DNA from: Toxoplasma gondii ME49
Taxonomy: Eukaryota; Apicomplexa; Conoidasida; Eucoccidiorida; Sarcocystidae
Direction: 5' to 3'
Length of the DNA: 64,000 bases
NCBI RefSeq assembly: GCF_000006565.2
Contig: NC_031470.1
Span: forward strand, 2,358,954 to 2,422,953
The notes below the pieces were generated by a model, which was given only the letters and a program-made list of their open reading frames with translations, was not told where the DNA came from and did no database searches. Within the stretch, counting starts at the first letter, position 1. The number at the start of each line of letters is the position of its first letter. Position numbers and translations under genes: made by a program. Below are positions 45,351-55,890 of this stretch, piece after piece.

Positions 45351-47198
45351 TCCCTGAAACAGTAATCACATCTTGTATAGGCTACTCACTTGACGCGCCC
45401 CTCTCCGCACGATGCCACGATGTCTTTTCGGAACCTGCGACCACGTATCATAAGAATACGTATATTGCTGGTTGTTGGTGTCTCACTGACTCACAGGTTT
45501 GGCTGATCCTTGCTGCACCGTGCACAGCGATCTGATCCTAGCCAGGATAGGGACGTAGGGTGTTGGAGCGTCGCAACTTTCGCTGCGGGGACTTCTCTGA
45601 TTGATGTGCTTGACCTTAGTGACACACGTCCACACTCTGCCTTATTGGTTTGAGACTCCGGGACCCCGGTGCCGTATCCGTCGGCCAGAGCCTGCATCAA
45701 TGGTGGACGGACATGCTTCCATAAAATCTGGCGGTTGATGCGCTTGGCCTTGCAACTGGATCAGTGAGAGTCGTGAGGCACTGGAGACACGGGGGATTGT
45801 CTTTTTAGCGGGGTGCATTAAGCGATTCGGTAGCTCCGTTTGACTCGAATCGGCCTCTATACGTATGTGTGGATTATGGTCAGGCGGTAGGAAACAGCCG
45901 CGGCATGTGACACGGTTGTCGTCAGTGTAATAGAAAAGGCACGGAAGTCTACGGGCCCCGGGGCCTCACGTTGGTGTTCCCCAGGGATGGACTCACAAGA
46001 AGTAGTCAATCACGGGTGGTTGTGGGAGAGGTCACGGTGGTCGATTCGTATTTGTTTGTTTCGTGACTTGTTTCATGGTGCGCCTCGCATGATATATTCG
46101 AGTGGCTTTAATGGACCTGACGGACGGCTCGTCGATGTGGATAGCATCTCGCAACCGACCTGCAGCCGCAGCACTCACACCTAGTTGTCAAAATTGGCAA
46201 TCCTGAAGGATGCCACGGCGCAGTGGCCTATTTTACTGCTCGACGCCCGGAGTCCACGGCCTTGCATGAAGGCGCTTGCTTTCGGTTCGTGTGGGTTTCC
46301 TTCGCCCCTCTTGAGAGAACGGGCTCGACTTGTGGACGCTCTGCTTGTTCGCCCCGCCCAACAGCGAACCATGCGGAAATCTAGTGTTGTCCTGGATGTC
46401 GTTCGCTTTTTCTTGCTTTCCAGAAAGAAGAAGTAGGAATATGGCTGCAGTCTGGTATGAGGGAAAGAGCCACGGGGAGGTACGGTCTTTCCCCACTGTA
46501 GTTGTTGTTAGAGGTGAAGAAAGGTCCGTGTCATTATATGTAGCGGTATCGATGTCACATGACAGCAAGGAGGATCTCCACAGTTTCTTTTGTGGATGTG
46601 TAAGTGTCTGTCGTTGTAGGACGTTTCTCGATATTAGTTCTGGCATCTCGGTACTACAATTCTATAGGCGGATAAAGTAGGCATACCCATGATCATCGCA
46701 GGACGCTGTCTCCATGCTAATTGGGTCCGACCTCTGAAGGTGGTGCTTCGACACTGATAGTGTGTCGTACAGTCCGTGCTAGGAGCACTGCCTTCATCAA
46801 ATTGACCTTCTACATGTACGTGTGCACCTAGAACCACGCTGGCATATGCCACGGAAGGCCCAATCCGTTGGGAAATCACGACTTATCCTCTAAGTACAGA
46901 ATACTTTGCGTTCCAGGTTTTCTCAACCTCCGTGTTTCGTTCCTTACGGTGCAGCGCCAGCTTGCCCTGACAGTCAGATGGAGCAGACCGATGCATCGCA
47001 ACTGACATTTCCGTTGACGGCTCCCATGCCCGTCTCGGTCGCAACTGCTTACGTCGTCCATCTAGATATTATATGCGCCATTCGGCTCCAGAGTGGTTTC
47101 GTGTGATTGGCGTCGTAGCCGGGCTCATATCAATTCTGGCGGTGTTCCCGTCAACCCCCATCGTCGGTGGATGAACCATCGGGGTTTTGGCGCGGGAG
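45351..47198. other. Diverged block, no firm gene
   Basis: Contains the CAGGCGGTAGG motif at 45881. Frame 46185-46436 is open to TAG (Leu/Arg-rich, ending SRKKK); frame 46330-46680 overlaps it. No usable splice support. Confidence 0.35.
45881..45891 (+). repeat. Conserved short motif (CAG-GCGGTAGG)
   Basis: In otherwise unique sequence; the frame reads QAVGNSRGM then TGA. Upstream pyrimidine tract is weak. Confidence 0.55.
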
Positions 47199-47532
47199 AA
47201 CAACGATCCCAACCACAACTGTTTGCCGCCCCTGTTTGCTATCGGTGATTGTCGTGCTGGCGATCTGCCCAGACAGACTTCCTGGCTCGTCTCTCACGTT
47301 CCATAAGGGACGTTACGTGTGAGAATGTGAGGTCGTGGAGACTGAAGTGCGTTTGATATGGGTCAGATGCTTGTCTTCCGGGTTACTCCATTTGGATCAA
47401 AATGCTACTGGTGGTACTCGAACTCGAAACCGATCGCACCGAGTCCGACGCAATTATCAAGGCTCGGGACGCCACCCGACTGCGTCGCCTAGCCCCACTC
47501 GGCGACGTCACGGTTTTTCTCGCATCCGCGCA

Positions 47533-47543
47533 AAGGCGGTAGG
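47533..47543 (+). repeat. Conserved short motif (AAG-GCGGTAGG)
   Basis: Repeat G copy 1; preceded by GGTTTTTCTCGCATCCGCGCA. Frame reads KAVGDAWRT then TGA. Confidence 0.62.
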
Positions 47544-47815
47544 TGACGCGTGGAGGACGTGACAGTGGTGGCAGTGGTGGCGACGGGGGGTACTAAGAGA
47601 GAATCCGCGCGCAGCAGTTACTCGACGGGGACGGCCCCATAGGTACTAGTTACTAGCCAGGAAATGCTTGCTCCGCTGTCCCGGAGGTGGAGTTGAGTGG
47701 TCTCGTGTTTGTCGACCGAGTGGTGGAATATGGGGGACTTAGTGGAAGAGTCAGAGAATGCTGCCATCCGTATGTGGGAAACGGTTTGCAATGCCGATTG
47801 CCTGATTGCCGGTAG

Positions 47816-48112
47816 CAACCGGCCTCGCACATCATTTGTCTCCTCGAAAAGACCACCGAGGACGGCGTGTGCCGGATGGAGGCAGCGAAGCATATTGATC
47901 GCCGCCGAGAAACGACCTGTTTGCAGGCCGACCTCGTAGCCATTGTTGAGGGATATCCAAACTCCGCTGTGATCGTGGCTGACTACCGATACACTGTGTC
48001 ACCGTGGTCGACAACGTCTCAGATCTTGTCGCCTATCGAAAACACGACAATATTATTCAAAGCACTTCTGACGAGCGACCTGTTGCCCGTCGCTTCCAGA
48101 GAGTGGCCGTAG
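47816..48112 (+). CDS. Coding-like segment within repeat F
   Basis: Frame opens after TAG 47813-47815 (GGTAG could be an acceptor) and reads 98 codons to TAG, including HIICLLEKTTEDGVCRMEAA and IVADYRYTVSPWSTTSQILS. Mixed composition and no low complexity. Unknown family. May be an exon of a duplicated gene family or a relic. Confidence 0.3.
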   Translation, partial: QPASHIICLLEKTTEDGVCRMEAAKHIDRRRETTCLQADLVAIVEGYPNSAVIVADYRYTVSPWSTTSQILSPIENTTILFKALLTSDLLPVASREWP

Positions 48113-49267
48113 GGAGAGACGACACTGCAAGACGGGTCATGGAATGGTTGCATTCTCGCATGAGTAGATGGGCAACAACAGGCAGTAAACACATCAGCAT
48201 TTCTCACAGAGTTAGTTCCAGTTGGAGGAAGGGGAGGATTGCGCCGTCGCTCCGTCGCTGGCGTAGGTGTGACGACGTTTCGAGTGCCAGACGGCTGTGC
48301 CCAAGCCTTCTCAGTGAAATTGAGCGGTGACCGCGGCACTCCGATTTTTTGAGACGGTTGCTCTCACATATGATCTCCACAATGGTACAGCATCGTGCCG
48401 TAGGTTCCACAGTCAGCTCACGACGCTGTCTGACCTTCACGTAAATAGTTTTTTGAATACAGCCCTCCGCCACTGCCCGTCGTCTGTTCGGGCAATGCGA
48501 GGAGCATGCCCACAAGGCAGCGGCCTCCACTTGTCGGCGGCCACAACATGTGGAGCCATGAATGTTTTAAGCACAAAAGGCAAAATCTGGTGGGGACTGA
48601 CAACAGATCATCTTCGTATGTGACTGTGATGTGCGTGAGAGTTTTTGTTGTTGTCTGTGTTTCGTCTTCGGGGAATCTGTACCTAGCGGAGCTGCGCCAG
48701 TTTTCCCTCGCCATTTTAAGAAGTAGTGTCACGGTGAGTCGCAGCAATAGTTTAATCTGGCGGCACACACCAAAGTGATGGTGTCGACTGAGTGCTTCGT
48801 CTGTCTACACAACGTGCGTGTACCACACGGGTGTGGCCTGAGAGCTTTCCGTCACGGACTCGCCCGGAACTTGGCAGTGTTCCTGTCAGGCCGCATCGTC
48901 CATGGATAATCCGGTGAGTGTTTGGCGCAGGAGAACGTCGATCCCAACCACAACTGTTTGCCGCCCCTGTTTGCTATCGGTGATTGTCGTGCTGGCGATC
49001 TGCCCAGACGGACTTCCTGGCTCGACTCTCACGTTCCATAAGGGACGTTACGTGCGAGAATGTGAGGTCGTGGAGACTGAAGTGCGTTTGATATGGGTCA
49101 GATGCTTGTCTTCCGGGTTACTCCATTTGGATCAAAATGCTACTGGTGGTACTCGAACTCGAAACCGATCGCACCGAGTCCGACGCAATTATCAAGGCTC
49201 GGGACGCCACCCGACTGCGTCGCCTAGCCCCACTCGGCGACGTCACGGTTTTTCTCGCATCCGCGCA

Positions 49268-49278
49268 AAGGCGGTAGG
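49268..49278 (+). repeat. Conserved short motif (AAG-GCGGTAGG)
   Basis: Repeat G copy 2, same context as 47533. Confidence 0.62.
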
Positions 49279-49658
49279 TGACGCGTGGAGGACGTGACAG
49301 TGGTGGCAGTGGTGGCGACGGGGGGTACTAAGAGAGAATCCGCGCGCAGCAGTTACTCGACGGGGACGGCCCCATAGGTACTAGTTACTAGCCAGGAAAT
49401 GCTTGCTCCGCTGTCCCGGAGGTGGAGTTGAGTGGTCTCGTGTTTGTCGACCGAGTGGTGGAATATGGGGGACTTAGTGGAAGAGTCAGAGAATGCTGCC
49501 ATCCGTATGTGGGAAACGGTTTGCAATGCCGATTGCCTGATTGCCGGTAGCAACCGGCCTCGCACATCATTTGTCTCCTCGAAAAGACCACCGAGGACGG
49601 CGTGTGCCGGATGGAGGCAGCGAAGCATATTGATCGCCGCCGAGAAACGACCTGTTTG

Positions 49659-49678
49659 NNNNNNNNNNNNNNNNNNNN
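49659..49678. other. Assembly gap (20 N)
   Basis: A nominal gap. Comparison with copy 1 of repeat G predicts about 207 bases here, not 20. A run of 20 N is a common assembler convention for gaps of unknown size. Confidence 0.95.
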
Positions 49679-50372
49679 AGACGGGTCTGGAATGGTTGCA
49701 TTCTCGCATGAGTAGATGAGCAACAACAGGCAGTAAACACATCAGCATTTCTCACAGAGTTAGTTCCAGTTGGAGGAAGGGGAGGATTGCGCCGTCGCTC
49801 CGTCGCTGGCGTAGGTGTGACGACGTTTCGAGTGCCAGACGGCTGTGCCCAAGCCTTCTCAGTGAAACTGAGCGGTGACCGCGGCACTCCGATTTTTTGA
49901 GACGGTTGCTCTCACATATGATCTCCACAATGGTACAGCATCTAGACGTAGGTTCCACAGTCAGCTCACGACGCTGTCTGACCTTCACGTAAATGGTTTT
50001 TTGAATACAGCTCTCCGCCACTGCCCGTCGTCGGTTCGGGCAATGCGAGGAGCATGCCCACAAGGCAGCGGCCTCCACTTGTCGGCGGCCACAACATGTG
50101 GAGCCATGAATGTTTTAAGCACAAAAGGCAAAATCTGGTGGGGACTGACAACAGATCATCTTCGTATGTGACTGTGATGTGCGTGAGAGTTTTTGTTGTT
50201 GTCTGTGTTTCGTCTTCGGGGAATCTGTACCTAGCGGAGCTGCGCCAGTTTTCCCTCGCCATTTTAAGAAGTAGTGTCACGGTGAGTCGCAGCAATAGTT
50301 TAATCTGGCGGCACACACCAAAGTGATGGTGTCGACTGAATGCTTCGTCTGTCTACACAACGTGCGTGTACC

Positions 50373-50814
50373 ACGGATTCTCGAGTAATTTGGAGTGATT
50401 GACGTCGTCGTGGCTTCGTGTACCGGTCCTGGATGTGCTGCGGCCGACCCGCAGCGTAGGTGGGTTCAGCTGGTCATGTTTCGCGTCGGGACGGCAACGG
50501 TTCTGCTTGCACTTGCCTCCAAACCGATGTCGTGGTAGTGTGCCCGTGGGCCTGAAGCTCTGCGTAGTTGGGGGGTCTCCAGATTTGCGCTCAGCACACT
50601 GTACAGGATGACTCGTGTGTCTCCGGATACTCCTGCACGAGGCACTACGGCTTATTTCATTGAATGCTTGGGATTCCATCGACGCACCATGCCTCGAGAC
50701 ACAAATCGCTCGGTTCGCTCGACTCCACTTTGGCGTGACAGATCCTATCTGAATTCACGTACAGTCTAGGCGGCAACGAGGGCTTGGAAGATTGAGTGGC
50801 AGTCGGCGTAGCAG
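50373..50814. other. Diverged block, no firm gene
   Basis: Distantly related to 52050-52300 (shared CCGACCCGCA, TGTACAGG). Short frames only. Confidence 0.35.
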
Positions 50815-51240
50815 AAGGGGGACGGAGAGAGAGCTGGAGCGGGGCCACGTCCGGCGGAATGCACTACAGAGACAGAACGAGAGGCAGGAGCTGATCAGGG
50901 GTAGGTGTGACAGCGCGCACGATGGCCATGGTGTTGACCGCGGGCGTGTGTCTGATTCTGCTAGATGTGTAACGTGTAAAGGTAGTGTAAGGACGACGGA
51001 GAGCGGCGCAGCAGCTGATGGAACCGTTGGTAAGGCAGATGGCCCTTGACGGCAAGCGTCACCTGTCACTTGTCATTCACGGGCTCTTTCCGGCGAGGAC
51101 GAAGGATGGAGTACAAGTGGGTGGACACGATGCTGGCTGGTGGCCAGCCGGAAAGCAGACGTACGGTAAGAAGGCGTTGTTGCCTTGTCTGCGGCAGAAA
51201 CGAACCCATCATGGTCACGGTCCTCGAGAACGGGCTTCGC
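50815..51240 (+). repeat. Direct repeat H, copy 1
   Basis: Matches 52548-52973 (offset 1733, almost the same as repeat G). Near identity except scattered substitutions; diverges after ATGGTCACGGTCCTCGA. Confidence 0.9.
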
Positions 51241-51324
51241 TTGTGGGACGACCTTCACAACCTGCACGGTCAGCTGCATCGCTACTCATGTAGACGCCCA
51301 GTCGTGTTCAAGTCATATTCCTAG
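51046..51324 (+). CDS. Coding-like segment, Cys/Arg-rich
   Basis: Open for 92 codons to TAG. Reads MEYKWVDTMLAGGQPESRRT, a short Cys cluster (RRRCCLVCGRNEP) and then WDDLHNLHGQLHRYSCRRP. The copy at 52779-52979 is the same up to MVTVL and then ends early (NRLRM, TGA). A GTAAGA...GCGGCAG pair inside would make a 32-base intron, too short to trust. Unknown product. Confidence 0.3.
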   Translation: MTASVTCHLSFTGSFRRGRRMEYKWVDTMLAGGQPESRRTVRRRCCLVCGRNEPIMVTVLENGLRLWDDLHNLHGQLHRYSCRRPVVFKSYS

Positions 51325-52066
51325 TTGTGTCATATCATCAGCTTGCCGTGGGCACTGGTTCGCAGTCAGCCTTGCCTGAACGAAGATTGGTTCTCTTTGT
51401 CTTCACGGGTGAGCCACTGCAGAATGCAGCCGGGCCTCCCGTCATCATTCAGTGGTTTCCGTGGTTGCTTCATCCGCACCACATCGTGTGTAGTTGGGGA
51501 TGGACTTTGAGTGGTTGAAGGCTGTATACGCCTCTTGGGTAAATGGTGTATGCAGAGGCAAGAGACATTCCTTAATACTGGCGTCGTTCAGCGTTGTGGC
51601 AACTGTGCGATATCAGAATGTACGCAAGGGCACGATTTTTGCAGAAGAAAGGGACCAGTTAATACCAAAGGTTGGTGCTTTGAAGCTCGCTCTGATAAGC
51701 CAAGGTAGACAGCAGGCCGTGTCAGGAGCATGGTCACAATGCATTTTCCTCCACATGGCTCTGTCTGCATAAACGTGAAGCGACAGTGGATTATGGCGCG
51801 GGAGGTTGAATCCGGTGGGGACGCATTGCATCCTCGACAGTTTCGCTTGGCTGCTGGCACGACGTCCGACAGCCCGTACGTACTCGGCGTGTCCCAGCAT
51901 ATGCTTATACTGCAAGGGAGGAGATTGTTGTGGCGGCGCCACAATTCTTTGATGAGCCGGCTTGCATCGGAGAGTCAGTGCCGACTGCATAGGTTGTCTC
52001 TGTGTAGTTTGCCGGTGTGTCGTCGGGTCCCTGGGTAGTGGTTTGTGACCAACGCCGTCGTATATC
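51325..52066. other. No firm gene
   Basis: Short frames on + (51494-51772) and compositional frames on - (51613-52179). Nothing supported. Confidence 0.35.
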
Positions 52067-52144
52067 GTGTCAATCCTAGCGGTGCTCTTACCGACCCGCA
52101 ACGGCCATGGGTTTCGACGGCGGTTGCTTAGTGTCGGTGCTTCG

Positions 52145-52555
52145 ATGGACCTGACGCGGCGGGCCTCAATCGGTTCCAACTGGCGTGGTATGGTGGGTGT
52201 CCGCGGGCATCAAGGAGAGCCCAGATATGATGTTTCCAGAGTTTGTTTCAGCACTTTGTACAGGGGCCAGTTCGCTTGCCCCGGTGTATCCGTGGCGCCT
52301 GAAGTAAAGCAAGACCGTGTTGGCCATGTTTTGGTTGTTCGAACCATCTCGGCTTCTCATGGAACCGGGGGCACAGCGCAAGACACCTATCAGGCAGTAC
52401 ACGTACATGACACTGAAGGCTTCGAGCATCGTCTCATCGCTACATCTGCAGAAGCAGAACGACGGTTGGTCTCCCGTCTCGCACAGAGAGTAGGGCAACC
52501 CTCAAAGACGGAGGCCTGTAAAACATCCGCGGTTGTTGTCGTAGCAGAGGGGTGA
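52145..52555 (+). CDS. Open frame of 136 codons, unknown protein
   Basis: ATG at 52145 to TGA at 52553-52555, with the frame open upstream to at least 52067. This is long for the stop-rich + strand here. The product is evenly mixed (FACPGVSVAPEVKQDRVGHV, TISASHGTGGTAQDTYQAVH, GFEHRLIATSAEAERRLVSR), then LAQRVGQP. The string CGCACAGAGAGTAGGGCAA at this last point aligns with the CGCACAGGCGGTAGGCAA motif at 59357, so this may be the least decayed member of the family in which the motif sits. No domain recognised, no splice sites required. Confidence 0.38.
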   Translation: MDLTRRASIGSNWRGMVGVRGHQGEPRYDVSRVCFSTLYRGQFACPGVSVAPEVKQDRVGHVLVVRTISASHGTGGTAQDTYQAVHVHDTEGFEHRLIATSAEAERRLVSRLAQRVGQPSKTEACKTSAVVVVAEG

Positions 52556-52973
52556 CGGAGAGAGAGTTGGAGCGGGGCCACGTCCGGCGGAATGCACTAC
52601 AGAGACAGAACGAGAGGCAGGAGCTGATCAGGGGTAGGTGTGACAGCGCGCACGATGGCCATGGTGTTGACCGCGGGCGTGTGTCTGATTCTGCTAGATG
52701 TGTAACGTGTAAAGGTAGTGTAAGGACGACGGAGAGCGGCGCAGCAGCTGATGGAACCGTTGGTAAGGCAGATGGCCCTTGACGGCAAGCGTCACCTGTC
52801 ACTTGTCATTCACGGGCTCTTTCCGGCGAGGACGAAGGATGGAGTACAAGTGGGTGGACACGATGCTGGCTGGTGGCCAGCCTGAAAGCAGACGTACGGT
52901 AAGAAGGCGTTGTTGCCTTGCCTGCGGCAGAAACGAACCCATCATGGTCACGGTCCTCGACAACAGGCTGCGT
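52548..52973 (+). repeat. Direct repeat H, copy 2
   Basis: Second copy of 50815-51240; begins at the TGA that closes the 52145 frame. Short frame ends early at TGA 52977-52979. Confidence 0.9.
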
Positions 52974-53256
52974 ATGTGAGACGTCTTGGAGGCCTTTTCC
53001 TCTGGAAGTTGTATCTCGCTGCTCTCGACTGTTGTTAAAAATGACTTTACAATTTTGCTCAGTCCAAGACAGTAAGGACGTCTTCGTATGGTAAATTGAG
53101 GCAGACACTGGACACGGTCGTTACTGGTAAGTGAGACACGAAAGGAAAGTATCGCTTGTGTCTGTGTGGTCCTAAGGGAAGCGGCAGCTCTGGAGCATGG
53201 CGCACTATCACCCTAAATATGGGTCCATCATCTAGCGGCGAGAACGTCTCTCAACG

Positions 53257-53532
53257 ATGCCAAACAATGCTGTTGGAGATTGGTTCCGTCTTAAAACTGC
53301 CATGTTTCATGCTTTTCGTGAAGACAATAGCAAACGGGAAGGCCATCACTTCAGTATACATAATTGGATGCTGGATGTGTCACGTTCACGCGTTCATTGT
53401 GGATACAAATTCGTGCTAGGATCATACTCACCATGCGCTGGCCTCTGCTCGTCGGTGGCCGCAACACGAGAATACGCGTTGGCGTACGGCCCCATGGAGC
53501 TAACTCCGTCGGCAACTCACGGCAGTCTGTGA
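53257..53532 (+). CDS. Weak coding-like segment
   Basis: ATG at 53257 opens 91 codons to TGA. Reads NAVGDWFRLKTAMFHAFRED then FSIHNWMLDVSRSRVHCGYK, unusually protein-like for this arm. The Ala-Val-Gly-Asp start echoes the repeated motif but at low nucleotide similarity. 53430-53460 is distantly similar to 48521-48550 of repeat G. Confidence 0.28.
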   Translation: MPNNAVGDWFRLKTAMFHAFREDNSKREGHHFSIHNWMLDVSRSRVHCGYKFVLGSYSPCAGLCSSVAATREYALAYGPMELTPSATHGSL

Positions 53533-55879
53533 ATGTAATGAATTCGATGAATTGCAGAGTCTGTGCCTCTCTGTGCCTCGGTGTCGAGCACTTTCATATT
53601 AAACGGGACTGTGCGAGCTTAGCCTTGCTACTGGAAGCAGTACAGTGACGAAGCGTCGCAGCAGTGCTATGGTGTGCCAGCGTGCATCGAGGTGTCGATG
53701 CCAACTTCAACCGTTATCGCTTGCAAGTGGCCCGTGTGTCGTCCGGTCCCGCAATGGTTTGAGGCGAGTGCCGTCATGATGATGTCGCTTCTTCAGAGGT
53801 TGTGCTTCTTCCGACCGACAACACCTGCTTTTTATCTGCCTGTGACTCTCGTCCATGCTTCGACTGTCCGGACCCAATCGCCTCTAGCAGCCATTGTAAT
53901 GTTAGTGTCCATGGGCGCTGCAGATTGTCCAGTGAACTGCTTCCAGAGACCTATCCACTAAGGTACGGGCAGACTCATGTGCATCCGCGAATCCGGAGCG
54001 TTCGACAAGCATTTCACGACTGTCACACACGTATACTGTGGTAGGTACAGTTGGGGCCCTGTTGCCCGTTCGTGCGCCGCCCGCTGCCCATTCATTGCCA
54101 TTCAAGGCGCAACGCAATGCATAGGACCATCTCTGGTCGGCTAGATTGCGGACGCTTTGCTGCAACGCGCAGAAGGTAGGCACCAACTGGAAAGCATGAT
54201 ATGCTGATAATTAGTGTGATGGAGACGCGATGGAAAGACATGAAGTGCTCGCGAGGCGTGTGACAGGGACGAAAAAATAGGGGGGATGGGGTAGTTCCAT
54301 CGGCGGCCAGAAAGTGAGGTGTCTGAGGTTTGTGTGTTGCGGGAGCGGGATGTGGTTTATTCAGTGAGCATCATGAGAGCTACGTTCGACCGCAGCATGC
54401 ATAACGGAATCGTTGAGGGGTTCATCTCGCAGCAGCACTAGCGCATCGTTTCATGTGGCCTTTCTTATCGCCGCCATGTTGTGATGGCGGTTGCAAACGG
54501 CTGCAGGCCATGCGGAAAGTCGACGCCCAGGCACAAACGTGAGGTCGTGCAGGAAGGAGTCGGGCCCCTGTTTGCAGCATATTTCGGATCGACGAGCCTC
54601 AATAGTCACTGTGGAGGGATATGACGTCAGCATGCGTGGCGACATACCCTGCTGCCAGTTATGTCTGTTTTGAATGGCTTTCTGTCTTCGTTCGCTTCTA
54701 GGCGGAAGAGGTACGCTCGTGGCACCGTCATGACACGCGGCGCTGATTGGGTAGCGTCTCGCTGGACTGACAGCAAGGCGTGAGGCTGGTGTCGGTTCCT
54801 CTAATGCCACTGAAAGGGGAGGAATGGAGCAAGGGACGCTATCGTGTCGCCGGTTGCGTAGGCGATAAAACTGGCAGAGTAGTGAGAGGATGTGATCGAC
54901 TGCGTGACGGGCGAGTGTGTGCGTAGTCCCAGGAAATGTTGGAAATCGCACGTGATTTAGCAATGTCGCGACTCTATAGCTTAAAGAGGTAAGTCGATCC
55001 TCAATTTCCGCGCTGGCCTATAACCTGAACAGCATGCACATGCGACGCTGAGCCTTTCGTCCTGGCACAGTCGATGCTGATAGACACCTATGGAAGGCAC
55101 GCGCCGACCATGTACTGCTCTTCAGTTTTGACAGTCAAAGGAACACACGCACGCACGTTTGGTGTTGCCGCGGCAAGCCAGCTCCGTTCGAGACACGCTT
55201 CGTAGCGTCAGCGATAACATACAACTGTATTCTGGGCTTCCAGTGTATGTTGTGGCACGAGACGAATTCAGGGTTCAATGATGTATCGCCTGCCGGTCTT
55301 CGCTAACAGGAGATGGCGAAGGAACGGTCTGTCGCAGTGCCAGATCGTGTATGATTCGTGCTGACGGCAGCGCCGCTCTAGGCAAATTGTCTCACCAGAG
55401 TGTTTTTGGTTTTTGTGGGTATTCCTAAGTGAGTGTCGTTTACTGTCAGCCGAGGTCTGTTTTTGATGGTGACTGAGCTCCAAGCCACAGACAGCGCCCC
55501 AGTGATCGGATGATTCCAACTATGCACTCGCATGGCCTTGCCACTGGTCCACAGATTGGCCGATGACGCGAACACCTCCCACGGTCTTTTGTGTGCGCGC
55601 GTATGTGGTGGAGCGTCTCTTGTATCTAGGTACGGATTCTGGGAAAAACTGTTCCTCGCTTTGCGGGACTTCTCTTGTGAGGAGACGTACTCGCGGATAG
55701 TTACGGGCAATCGTGTTGTCATGCACGTGTCTTGCGGTCGGTACCCTGGGGGAGTGGCTGGTTGTCGAGCGCAAAATAGTAGCGGCCCTCTGCACTGGAC
55801 ACTTGTCACCGCCCGGATGGGAGTCACTCGCATTGCGTGACTTCACAGTATCATGTTGTTGGTGCTCTGCGTTATCGAT

Positions 55880-55890
55880 CAGGCGGTAGG
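55880..55890 (+). repeat. Conserved short motif (CAG-GCGGTAGG)
   Basis: Unique context; preceded by GGTGCTCTGCGTTATCGAT. Frame reads QAVGSVRTL then TGA. Confidence 0.6.

Larger units (their letters stand above)
47199..48810 (+). repeat. Direct repeat G, copy 1
   Basis: Tandem with 48934-50372 (offset 1735 up to the 20-N gap, 1548 after it). Includes the frame 47335-47562 ending KAVGDAWRT at the conserved motif, repeat F copy 2 (47851-48120), and a frame 48506-48778. Confidence 0.92.
48934..50372 (+). repeat. Direct repeat G, copy 2
   Basis: Second copy, interrupted by the 20-N gap. Small differences from copy 1 (for example CATCTAGACG for CATCGTGCCG near 49940) show true divergence. Ends with the string GTGCGTGTACCACG before new sequence. 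Confidence 0.92.

Noticed and set aside
51165..51200. GTAAGA...GCGGCAG as an intron in repeat H
   Set aside because: Only 32 bases long, shorter than expected for this kind of genome, and the frame is open without removing it.
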